NCBI GenBank assembly: GCA_013397435.1 | Contig: VZRG01000193.1 | Location: forward strand, 310,001 to 374,000 | DNA from: Erythrocercus mccallii | Lineage: Eukaryota > Chordata > Aves > Passeriformes > Dicruridae | DNA length: 64,000 nt | Direction: 5' to 3' | Translations under genes and position numbers: made by a program | Part shown: in pieces, positions 12,046 through 21,498 of the stretch | Layout of the letters: the number at the start of each line of letters is the position of its first letter | Numbering within the stretch: the first letter of the stretch is position 1 | Notes under the pieces: model-generated | Database searches by the model: none | Seen by the model: only the letters and a program-made list of their open reading frames with translations | Told to the model about the DNA's origin: nothing

Positions 12046-12230
12046 TGTTTTAAGAATTTTGTGGTTAGTTCCATCTCCTCCTCTAGACACTGGGTACAAA
12101 GCCCTTTTGGTTTATACCCCCTCTGACAATGTGTTACCCATACCTGTTCACAATACCCACATTTAAAATGAATACATGGATAGCAAGGACAATTTTGGTC
12201 AGTACATCTCACTCTGTTTCCCGTAGCCAT
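12042..12230 (-). CDS. Small cysteine-rich proviral ORF, zinc-ribbon-like (62 codons)
   Basis: An intact 62-codon frame starts at ATG 12230 in a good Kozak setting (G at -3 and G at +4). It contains nine Cys (9, 14, 16, 19, 24, 27, 35, 45, 48) and two His (21, 34). The pair of CX2C knuckles at 24/27 and 45/48, 17 residues apart, looks like a zinc ribbon; the N-terminal CPCYPC adds further possible ligands. Such density of metal-binding residues in so short a frame is unlikely by chance. It ends in TGA, whose bases overlap the ATG of the next ORF. The nested LTR begins about 20 bp upstream and now separates it from the promoter-like block. I do not recognise the family; a small transactivator-like or nucleic-acid binding accessory protein is an inference from composition only. 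Confidence 0.45.
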   Translation of the reverse strand: MATGNRVRCTDQNCPCYPCIHFKCGYCEQVWVTHCQRGYKPKGLCTQCLEEEMELTTKFLKQ

Positions 12231-12251
12231 CTCGTTTCTGGTGTTGCAGGA

Positions 12252-12950
12252 TGTTATAGATGAGCATATGATGTAATTCGTGTTATGAAAAGTTATGTTA
12301 TTATTTGAAGTTATAGTTTGGTTTTGTTATTGGATATATGACTAGTTGTAGAAGTTTTCTTTTTCGTCTGATACTAGAAGTCCTGAGAAAGGGAAATTCC
12401 TGTAACAAGCAGCCAGCACGGCTTGCAGAACCAGTTTCAGTGTCCTTTAGGAAACATTCGAATGTAAATGAAGACGCCGGGACGAGGACAATAGACCAGA
12501 GATACCACGATGGCTTGCAGCTGCGGCAAGAAACTGGACCATCGTGGGCATTGTCCGAAGCCAGGCACAGCCATCAACCCACAAAAGACAGATACTTGAC
12601 AACTCTGGAAACACCCAGGCCAGGTCTCCGCTTCTTTGCCTCCCTGCGAGATGACTACATCGGAGACGGAAAAACCACATCTCTCCATTGTACATCGTAG
12701 CCTCAGGCTATGAAAAACAGTATAAGACCCCCTCCCAAACCACATGGATTCGTGGACGTGGGGACTCTGCCGCTTTTGGTGCAAGTCACATGACACCAGT
12801 TACCGACACCCGGGCCGGTGACTAGAGGTTTACGAGGTCGTTGGCGCAGTTGAAACATTTTACTAAAACTTTTTCTAAATTTGTAAATATTGTAAATAAA
12901 CCTTTTTGATTTTCTATTAAAATCAGATTGGCGATTTTTCATTTATAACA
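12252..12950 (+). mobile_element. Nested solo LTR, opposite orientation, inside the provirus
   Basis: A 699-bp LTR on the plus strand starts TGTTATAG and ends TATAACA, flanked by a perfect 5-bp duplication CAGGA (12247-12251 and 12951-12955). It shares the termini, the GAAAAACAGTATAA core and the polyadenylation end with the host provirus LTR, but U3 is clearly diverged, so it belongs to a related subfamily. The TATA box is at 12721-12727 and AATAAA at 12895-12900. It points against proviral transcription and splits the promoter-like block from the two small ORFs. Confidence 0.92.
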
Positions 12951-13353
12951 CAGGATCTGTCAAGAGTTTTCTCTTTCGATGCTTTCTCTCCTTCTTCGAA
13001 CAAAGTCTGCTTTCCTGTCTGTGCTTTTGCAGAAATAGAAGTTTTTCTTCAACAGTGGTCTGTTCCTAGAAGCTTCCTGGTGATGTTCTCCTTTGGAGGA
13101 TATCCTGTGGATTTCAAAGCTTAAAGCGGCTAGGTTTTACTAGTTTAGGTCTCTGCTATTTTCTTCTTTGAGGCCTTTTTACCTTTACTTTGTTAAGTTT
13201 TGGGGACGTCCCCGAGTTGAGGCTTGCCGTGCCCCTGGTTAATTTTAAGAAGTTTTCACAATCTAGCCGAATTGTATCACTTTAGATTATTTTCCTTGCT
13301 TTATGTAAGCACTTCCAATATATATATATTCTGGATTGTTTAAATTCAGAGGG

Positions 13354-13360
13354 ACTTACC
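13354..13360 (-). promoter_or_regulatory. Strong splice donor downstream of the internal promoter
   Basis: On the minus strand, GGAAAG|GTAAGT is a near-consensus 5' splice site, with the exon ending at 13360. It lies about 90 nt after the internal TATA box, so the two together would define a short non-coding first exon. Use in RNA is unproven. Confidence 0.45.
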
Positions 13361-13450
13361 TTTCCAAGCTGCTATTTCTCTCACTCTCTCAGTAAAGATG
13401 TGCTCCTTGATCCAAGTCAAAGGCAGTTTGGAAAAATCTAAAAATTTTTC

Positions 13451-13487
13451 CCTTTTTATAGTCTAAAGAAACTTAAACTCCGCCCCC
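13451..13487 (-). promoter_or_regulatory. Internal promoter candidate: GC box and TATA box
   Basis: On the minus strand an Sp1-type box GGGGGCGGAG (13487-13478) is followed about 18 bp later by TATAAAAAGG (13460-13451). Spacing and sequence fit a compact RNA polymerase II promoter. It lies in the gag-to-accessory interval where pol would be expected, not in an LTR. Among known retroviruses, internal promoters driving accessory genes are typical of spumaviruses; that is an analogy, not evidence of kinship. Confidence 0.45.
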
Positions 13488-13811
13488 TTTTATCTACACA
13501 TTTTTTGGTTTTTAATACTAGTTCAGTTCGTTCCGGCCTCTTGGGATAACGCTTAATGGTTCTCATTCACACTTACTTGATTAGGTTTGCTATTTCTGGA
13601 GGTTCCTCTGAGTTATCAATAGTATTATTGTTCTATCTGTCAGTTACTGTTTCACACTTTATTATCAATTTTTAAGTTTCCACCCCCTTCTTAGAATTTA
13701 GCTTTTTTGTTTGTTTCAACTCATGTCTTAGAGCTTTGAGCACACTGTAATGTTAAGTCTTAAAAATTTCTCTAAAAGGAATTTTCCTCTTTTCTCTGAT
13801 TAGTGTTTTTA

Positions 13812-15228
13812 TTAAAAGACACTTTCTGAGCATTTTCTATCTTTATGCCATTGAAGACAGTTCTTCTGTGTAAGCCCCGACTTTTTACAATAAAAGCATG
13901 TCATTAATTTTCTAGCAGGGATTGATGGTTTATTTTTTGTTGTATTTTTCTTTAATGTTTTTCTTTTCCCCTTTCCTTTTTCTTGATCAAATTTCTTTTG
14001 GGCTTTGATCAACAGCTCACTCAACTTTTTCTCTCTCCAGAATTCAGTTCCTTCTATGAGACTTTTTATATCTTTCCTAGCTCCAGCTACAAATTGAGCT
14101 CTCACAATAACTTCTGCTGTTTCTGAATTGGGATCTATTTTTAGATGAGTTTCGATTTGTTCCCTTAATCTCACAAACCATTCTACAGGGGGTTCATCAT
14201 CGCTTTGGCATTCTGCTAATATTTTATTAATATTTCTCTGCCTGGTGGCTCTCTTTTGCCTTTTTATGCTTTCTGATTCTGATTCACTTAACCAAATTTC
14301 GCTGGGCTCTATTTCCCACCTTGGAGCATGTCTAAAACACCCTTCACTGTCACGTGAGTTCCAGATGCTTCCACCTTCCCAACTGTTCTGCCCTGTTTTG
14401 AGTCTTTTCTTTCTTTTTGTTATTTGTTAGAACTTTATTACTGCATGGGCAGGCTGATGTGCCTGCAGCTTTCTTTTTGGTTTCTTTTTCTTTTTCTCCT
14501 TTTACTTGCATGAGAAGTGTTTGGACTCCTTTTAAAACGGATTTTTCAGCCACACTTAGGGGTTTCAAAAGTATTAGCGGCTGTTGCTGCGTTTTCAAAT
14601 TTTCAAATTGTGGGGCTACCTGAGAAGGTTGCCTGGGAGGTGAAGACAACATGCTGGGGACTAATTCGGAGGGAGTTTTTAAGGTTTTTATATAATTGGG
14701 CGCCTGCATGTGCCGGAGCACGTCACCCGGAAGTACCAGCATCAGTGCACACAGGCTGCTTTGCCTGGTAAGCGAGGGCTTCATTTTCCAGATTTTCACC
14801 CGTAGAGATGGTCGTGCTTTTATTCTGTAAGGTAAGGATACCTCATTTAACGAATCTTTTGGGGTGCCCTTTACTGGTTCTGTCTTTTATTGGAATTTTT
14901 CTATTTCAAACTTCTCCCACATCGCGGCATAGTCTCTCTCCTCCTGGCTCCATATTCATTTAGGTTTTACAAAATGGTTTAAAGCTCGGCACATGTCGTT
15001 TTCAAAGGTCCCATATTTTGGCCAGATTATATTATTTGCTATTTTTCTCCCTCCCCATATCTCCATGCAGTAAAATGCCATTTTTCCTTTAGATTTTACT
15101 TCTCTCTCTGGATCTTCCTCCCAATGTTTTAACATAAAACCTAGCGGGCTGTCTTCTGGAACTTTAGGGAGCATATATTCCCAACCATCTTACTCTTGGT
15201 TCAGTGGTTTGCTTTCTCCTAATCCCAT
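13812..15228 (-). pseudogene. gag: Degraded gag (matrix, proline-rich, capsid C-terminal, nucleocapsid)
   Basis: The gag start is the ATG at 15228, reading MGLGESK; the Gly at position 2 fits N-myristoylation. Frame 1 continues through a matrix-like part (SPLGFMLKHW and a Lys-rich helix) and a Pro/Gln-rich p12-like part to a stop near 14350. It is broken by TAA at 15192-15190, TGA at 14958-14956 and TAA at 14889-14887. The sequence resumes in another frame from about 14350: an acidic Ser/Glu stretch, a gamma-type capsid C-terminal domain at about 14240-14050 (EPPVEWFVRLREQIETHL), a Lys-rich linker, and a single nucleocapsid knuckle near 13900 with Cys at three ligand positions and Leu where His is expected. 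It stops at 13812. Most of the capsid N-terminal domain seems missing. No pol frame follows. It cannot make a functional Gag. Confidence 0.8.
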
Positions 15229-16300
15229 CGTGTTCTTTGCTTACAGTTACTTTTCTGCCGCTAAAACGTACTAAGCCCTGTCTTTCTTTTCACTGGACAC
15301 ATGTATCTCACCAACCCTGGGTTTTTCTTCCCAGCTGCTCCTGACCAGCCGTAGAGAAGAAAAAACCCCTTTCTATCTCTGGACTTTTAAAACTGCCTGT
15401 GCCTCTTGATTCGAGACCACGTGTCCCCCTTGTCTCACAAGTACAGGATCTCTTTTACAGCTGCTACTGACCAGTTGGCTTGTGTATCTTTCACTATCTC
15501 TGTTTTCAAAACTTAGCGTCCCGGTGGCGGTTCTGACTTACCCTTTCTCAGCGTCTTGTAGATGTTTCTGACGTCGCCTCGTTTCCCAATCTTGAAGGGA
15601 ACTCTCTGACTCCTACCTTGTTGTTTTTCTTGGACTACTCAATCTCCTCAGTGGAACGCCTGATAGATCTTTCACCCAGTCAAAGCTCTCTTTTCCACGG
15701 TTTGACCGCACAGCCTTCCAGAAGGGGGCTTACCCATCTCCCTGAACCCTTTAGGAGCGTTCTCTTTCCCCCCCCCGCCAATTACCACAGCCCCTGGGAA
15801 ACCTCTACGCTTGAGGTTTCAACACTCACACACGAATCGCACACAAATCACACACACGCACACCAAACAATCACTTCCCTGTCGGCCTGACCTGATCCCT
15901 CGTGGGAGACAGGAACTGCAGGGTCCTTGGGTCCACACTCGCCCCATGATAAATCACGTCTCACCCACGCACTTCCATACACAATCACTGGGTCACCCTG
16001 AATCAACCAAGACATACTCACATTCCTTTTTCCTTCTTGGGCACCTTCTGTGCACTTAGGAATTTTACGAGTCATTTGCTGCTGCAGCGCGATGAAGGAA
16101 GCTTGTTCCCTCGGCCAGGTTCGCGAGAGCCTCCAATTTCGGCTAGCTAACCTGACGGATCTGGGTTGTGGCTTTTTTGGCTTTTCAGTTCGAAATCAGG
16201 TATTTTTCGGTCCTGGGTTTCACGTTCCGTTTGGACCACTCAAAATTGGCGGTGGTGCCACCCAAACGGTGTGGGAAGCTCCCGATCTCCGAATTCACGG
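15229..16300 (-). other. Proviral 5' leader (likely packaging region)
   Basis: About 1.1 kb lies between the primer binding site and the gag ATG, long for a retroviral leader but in the range of gamma-like viruses. It holds several GT-rich tracts (CA repeats on the plus strand near 15.82-15.87 kb) and a run of C near 15.77 kb. Frames on either strand (plus 15618-15890, minus 15848-16075) have no recognisable motif. The packaging signal would be expected here but cannot be pinned down by eye. Confidence 0.65.
15536..15542 (-). promoter_or_regulatory. Major splice donor candidate in the proviral leader
   Basis: On the minus strand, GAGAAAGG|GTAAGTCAG is a near-perfect donor with the exon ending at 15542, about 780 nt downstream of the LTR and 314 nt before the gag ATG. 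This is the usual place for the donor that makes subgenomic env or accessory RNAs. Confidence 0.55.
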
Positions 16301-16320
16301 ATCACATCGGGGTTTCACCA
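16301..16320 (-). promoter_or_regulatory. Primer binding site, tRNA-Trp-like
   Basis: Two bases after the LTR end, the minus strand reads TGGTGAAACCCCGATGTGAT. It starts with TGG, as required to pair with a tRNA CCA end. Apart from two extra A after TGGTGA and one C-to-T change it matches my recollection of the tRNA-Trp site used by avian leukosis viruses. The tRNA assignment is tentative; the position as primer site is firmer. Confidence 0.6.
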
Positions 16321-16322
16321 AC

Positions 16323-17021
16323 TGTTAAAAATGAAAAATCTCCAATCCGAATTTAATGAAAAATAAAATGGTTTATTGATTACAATTTCAGATAAAATTT
16401 GGAAAAATAGAAAAATGAGCCAATGAATCCCAATATCCCAAAGCGCCGGCCCGGGGATCGGCGCTTGGTGGCACAGAGTCTGCATCAAAAGGACACTGTC
16501 TCTGCATCCACGAAGACATGTGTTCTGCGGTGTGGTTTTATACTGTTTTTCATAGCCTGGGACTGAGGTGTACAATGAAGAGAATAGCTTTTCCTGGTGC
16601 AGATGAAGTCATCCGTAGTTAGACAATGTAACTTGAAGTGAGCCTGGGTGTCTCCTGGTTTCAGCTAGAGTCTGTTTTTGTTTTATGATGGCTGTACTTG
16701 AGGCTGGACAATAACTTCAATAGCTGGGTCCTAGTGGCTGATGGCTTGGCCGTTGAGGCTGTGCTCCTCCACTGTTCTGCCTCCGGACGCTCGTTAGCGC
16801 CTCTCTCCTCGGTGATTAGGAGAAGTTGCCTGACCGGTTCAGCGTGAATGTCTCGTATCTCTACTGCCATGAGCTGTGCCTAAGCCATCTGCTGCTGCTG
16901 CTATAGTATGTGAGCTTTTCTGGGAAAAAACCTGACTTATGCAAAGATACATTTTATACAATTTAACAAAATATTATTATAAAATAACATAACACGAATT
17001 ACATCATATTCACCTATAACA
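16323..17021 (-). repeat. 5' LTR of the provirus (intact, 699 bp)
   Basis: This is the complete LTR, transcribed leftward. On the minus strand it has TGTTATAGGTG at the start, a TATA box at 16542-16536 (CAGTATAAAACC), AATAAA at 16377-16372 and TTTTTAACA at the end. A GC-rich inverted repeat (GCGCCG and CGGCGC around a 10-nt loop, near 16.44-16.46 kb) lies in R. A CTG repeat occurs near 16.89-16.90 kb in U3. It is nearly identical to the 3' LTR where both are readable. Confidence 0.95.
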
Positions 17022-17025
17022 TGAC

Positions 17026-20000
17026 TGTCAGGGCCTGCAAGGGCTGGGGTCTTCCTACAATAGATGGCAAAACAGAAATGCTGGTGAGGCACCAGGAAAT
17101 CCCAGAGTCCCAGCTCCAGGCACTGGGTAACTCTGTGGGGATGGGGACATAGGCCTGTGGTGGTCCCACCCTCAGGTATTCATAGCTGAGCAGGGCTGTG
17201 GGCAGCTGGAGAGTGGCTCTGCTGAAGCATCAGTGGGGCAGGGACCAACAGCCCCAGGGGGCTGACATGGGATCCAGGGCTGTAAGCAGTGTGGGGGGAG
17301 CCCCAGAGGGCTCGGCAAGGGTAGTCAGAAATCATGGTGCCCTCAGGGCCCTGAGATAGCTATGCAGAGGTGCAACGTTAGTACTAAGAAAGTTGCCCAT
17401 ATTTCTGGTCCTGCAATTGATTAATTTTTGCTTCTTTTTCACTCCTAGCTTTATAAGCCAACAATCTTGCCCTTAAATTTGTAGCAGCTGGAACTGTAAA
17501 CCTATTCCCAAGGTCATTCTTCCCATCAAGTTTCTTACAGTGTAGTTAAATTTGGGGGCAACAAAGCATTTGTAATGATCTGGACCGCACCTTCCCCATG
17601 CATAAAAGAAGAAAAGTACCAAACTGTCTGATTTCAGCACAGTTCTGCTTCTTACACTGCAACCATTACCCAGTGAGAGTCATTGTTCCGTTATTATGGT
17701 CTGAAGAGACAGAGAGTTTTAAAAGATCTTTTCACTGTGGGAGCAAGCCCTCTCCCTGTTGCCTTTCCCTTTTAATGAAGATCACAGTGTAGTTGACATC
17801 TTTGATCCTGAGAGCCTCTGAAGAAGTGAAGGTATAATGACATTATTCACTCAAAGCTAGGGAGATACTGACTGAAACAACATCTCCTGGAATAAAGTAG
17901 CAGTGAATAATAAAGTGTCACTTGGATACTCAGAACTTCATTCATTAAAAAACATTTCTGAAAGGAACTGGTTCATGTGTCCCTGGAAACACTAACACAA
18001 GACATGCCAGGCTAAATCAGACTTGGCATTCAGTCTGGAATCAAAGTACTTGAACATAGTCCATTCTCCCACACTGACTACAGAGCAGAAACCCTTTCTC
18101 TTACCTTGTGTACAACTATGAGTCTATATGCAGTAGTGGGCTAGACAATCTCTTAAAAGGCAAATGTAAACAGGGAATACTTATCTCAGCAGTATTCAAG
18201 AAGCATAGTCCCTCACAATGTAAAGGTATGAGAGCCTCCAAAATACTGTACCATGTGAAAAGAACCAAACTTTTGTCTTTTGGACCAGGGACAGTCATAA
18301 ACCTGCAGCACCATGGAGCTCACTGCTGCCTAATCTACCTTGATTATTTTGACAGGACATTTTTTATTAACTCCTTGCTCCCTTAACTAGACTCTGCTGT
18401 AGGCAACTGAGTTAACATGTTCAAAATTAGCTTGGATGTGTCTAAGTTATACCTTGGGTCCTGTAGAGAAAGAACAGATACAAACTGGGACTTGAAACTC
18501 CAGCATTGACATAGCCCAGTACTTTGGACCTCTGTCCAGAAAGGCATTTCAGCACACATGTGGCTGTAAGGCTCTGAATAGACTTGGCAACTGCTTTAGC
18601 TTAATAATGGTGAAGCATGTTGTGAGCTCCCTTCTGGATTGGAAATTGTCTCTGAAGTGTTTTATGAAATACAGTAGAGCCTCAGGAAGCAGGAAACAAC
18701 ACTGATTCAATTTCTCTGCTCTCAAACTGAATGCACTGGAACTAGGATATTTTGGCATAAAACTCAGACATATTTAAAATGTCAGAGGCCATCAAAGGCT
18801 CAGCAAAGTCAGTTTGGGTGGGTATGGGATGGCCCTTTCCCAAAGCCAAACAAGCCCAAGTGCCAAGTGACAGAAGTCAGGATGAACACTAGCAAGATGG
18901 AACAAGGAGCCATGTCATCTTTCTGTGAGGACTTAGACAAGCTATTGTGCCATTGCAGTGTGCAGGGCCCAGAAGAGTACTGCAAGTAGCATAGCTTCAT
19001 AAGAAAATAGTAGTAAGTAAATCTGTGTGCACTGGTCTCCTTCTGGTGACAAACCAGTTTGAAAGAAACCCACAAGAAATACCCTCAGGAGAAGAACACC
19101 ATGCACCCATCTGTGCACAAACACAAACACACAGAGACACCAGCATATTTATCCAAAACAATCTCACATAGCATCTCACTTCAGATCTTGTGGGTCACAT
19201 GGAGGCACGCACATGGAGGGTCATCTACATGCACATCACTGCTTTTGCTGTTTGGATCCACCATCTGCATCTTCTGCTTCCCAGCTTCCTCAAAGTGAAG
19301 TTTCAGACAGACCAAAATACTGAAAAGTCTCCCTGCCTGCAGACTGCCACATTTGGAAATGGCTGCGTCAGCTGATATTCACCCCCTGTAATGGCACCAT
19401 TTGACATTTGAAGCTGTATTTTCATTTCTGGAGAATAATGCACATGTCTCAACTCCCATCTCAGATGTGTCATCCCACTGCTATTCCTTTCTTCTTTAAG
19501 CTGCAGTTCAGTATTCTTTTAAGTGAACATGATTATCAATAAAGCAGTCCCCACTTTCTCCCACTCCCTCAATTTCTCCCAGATCATCTGTTGTACTGTG
19601 CCATCATAAATATTTGTGTGGCTGCATGGTTAACCAGATCAAGGAACTGATCCAGATGAAAAACAGCCCCCAGGAAAAAAAAAATGCAATTTTTGCAATA
19701 TAGTTTCCCACAAAGCCATACAAATGCTTATGCTGCAATTGTAAGAAGGTTTCCATAAGAATCAAGATGACTGACTGAGGAAGGGGAACAATCTGGTTTT
19801 TTAAGCAGTTTTTCTGGCCTTAATGTGGTGCCATGATTTGGCATTTGCTTTCACCAACATTTGTCCACAGAAAGCACATAGAAACTCCTGCTTTGGGGAG
19901 TAAACACGCAGAGCTACTGAAAATTCCTTCTGAATGCCCAGTGAAAAGTTCTTTGCACAGCAATATCTAACTCTTGCCAGCATTGGAGCCCAAGTCAATA

Positions 20001-21108
20001 GAGTCCTAAACAGTGTTATTACACTTAAAGAAGAGCATTCTCCCATCAGTGACAAGCTCAAGGATCTTTTGGAGTCAACTGCTAGCACTTCAGAGGCAAA
20101 ATAGCCTATTTCTCTCACTTTCTCTGGATTTAAGGACAGCTGAGAGAGACTACTGCCTTGTTACCTATTCCACAGCCCTGTGGTGTAAATGGGAGAGAAA
20201 AGTATGGAAGCATTGGATTGCATTTTATCAAAAAACCTTTTGAAAACAGCTCATCTCCCCATTTAACAGTTTCTAACAAACTAAGCCTAAAATTAGAAAG
20301 TCCTGGCACCAATTCCCTCAGTTTCACTCATTTTTGTCATGTTTTCTTTCTTCACAATAAAGTGACAGTCCCACTGCTAATATTTCTCAGGATACGTGTG
20401 ATAATCTTTTGTGAGACCCTTGAAAATTGCAGTTAAATGCAAGCTTGCTAAAATAAAGCAACACAGAATAAAGCTACACAGAAGGCAAAAATGTTACCTC
20501 CTCCACTTAAAAAAAAGAGAGAGTCAAGTATTACTGTTCTCTCCCCACTGGTTTGTGGTGTGAGATAGCAGCAATACAAAACTAGCCATGAGTGGGAGGA
20601 CTGACTACAAAGGGAACTCTTACTGTTTCCAGTAACTGTACAATTAACTTAATTTGTGGCTATCTTTGCACCAATGGGCTTAACGTATTCAGACCAAGGA
20701 TAGTGTCTAAGTGAACACTACAATTTCCTGGAGAGATTGCAAACCAGTGATCCTGCCTGAAATTGCATACCATTGCTTACCCTTCACTAAGCCAAAACAG
20801 CGGGGCTGTGTGTTACCCTAGGCTAGGGGACTTCCTCCATGCAGTGTCTGTGCCATGGCAAGCCCAGGCACAGAGCTCTGACACAAACAGAGGGCATATT
20901 TAGCATGAGGCAGTAAGATCAGGGGAAATAGTGCAGGAAGATAACAGGAAAGGACTGATCCTCATCATATCTACTATTGGGGTAGCTCTGCTAAATTTGA
21001 TGAAAGCCAAGAGGGACTCAGTATAGAATTGAGAGGTGAGCATTTTTAGACATTAAAGATGTTTGAACTCTAGGGAGCCCAAAGAATATAAAATCTACTG
21101 CTGGGCAA
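17026..21108. other. Non-coding DNA; GC-richer stretch at its left end
   Basis: No gene recognised. The first 350 bp or so (17027-17370) are clearly richer in G and C than the rest, with repeated CAGGGCTG and CCCCAG words, and abut the provirus. The remainder is AT-rich with short scattered frames (up to 105 codons at 19801-20118, no motif). No repeat family recognised. Confidence 0.65.
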
Positions 21109-21498
21109 TGTAGCAGAATTTTTGATGTGCTTTTGAATTAGATCAGGCAACCCAGCCTGGGCCCCAGGTACAGGCCTCAGTAGGGCCTAGTTATAGGCCT
21201 GAAGGCCTGAGAGAGAGCCAAAAGTTTGTGGCGCAGTTAGAAATTGTTTTAAGGTATGCAGGGAAAGAAGGTTCTTCATTTATGCAGTATTAGGTACAGG
21301 TGTTAGTTTGCCTGTTAGCCGCCCTAAGTGTTAGAGTAAACCATGTTTGTTTACATTCTTTTATTGCTGTACACCAATGAGGAGACGTTTGAAAATATAA
21401 GCAATACTGTACGCTATATAACCTGCCATCTTAGAAAGAATAAAGGATTACGCATATCACCATATTGGTGTTAGTAAATGTCTTAGTATAACTCTACA
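21109..21498 (+). mobile_element. Candidate solo LTR, 390 bp
   Basis: The ends form an imperfect LTR signature, TGTAGCA at the start and CTCTACA at the end (TGTAG/CTACA inverted). Inside are a CCAAT-type ACCAATGAGG, a TATA box TATATAAC at 21415-21422 and AATAAA at 21439-21444, in the right order and spacing for U3-R-U5. Only a 3-bp flanking match (CAA) is seen, so the target duplication is not convincing. The bases after the end, CAATTTGGGGG, look like the start of a primer site but then diverge. Family unknown. Confidence 0.6.

Larger units (their letters stand above)
10005..17021 (-). mobile_element. Endogenous provirus, pol-less, gammaretrovirus-like gag
   Basis: A complete two-LTR retroviral insertion lies on the minus strand. 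Seen directly: direct LTRs at 10005-10712 and 16323-17021, both starting TGTTA and ending TAACA on the plus strand; flanking TGAC at 10001-10004 and 17022-17025; a primer-binding-like sequence beside the upstream LTR and a purine-rich tract beside the downstream LTR. Internal order on the minus strand is leader, gag remnant, promoter-like block, two small ORFs and an Env-like transmembrane remnant. The internal part is about 4.9 kb once the 699-bp nested LTR and its 5-bp duplication are removed. No protease, reverse transcriptase, RNase H or integrase motif was found. The LTRs differ at 5 of about 300 comparable bases, so the insertion is fairly young. The gag layout and 4-bp duplication fit an ERV1/gamma-like group; this is inference without alignment. 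Confidence 0.93.

Noticed and set aside
12951..13811. Pol remnant between gag and the nested LTR
   Set aside because: All three minus-strand frames are full of stops and no protease, reverse transcriptase or integrase motif could be recognised.
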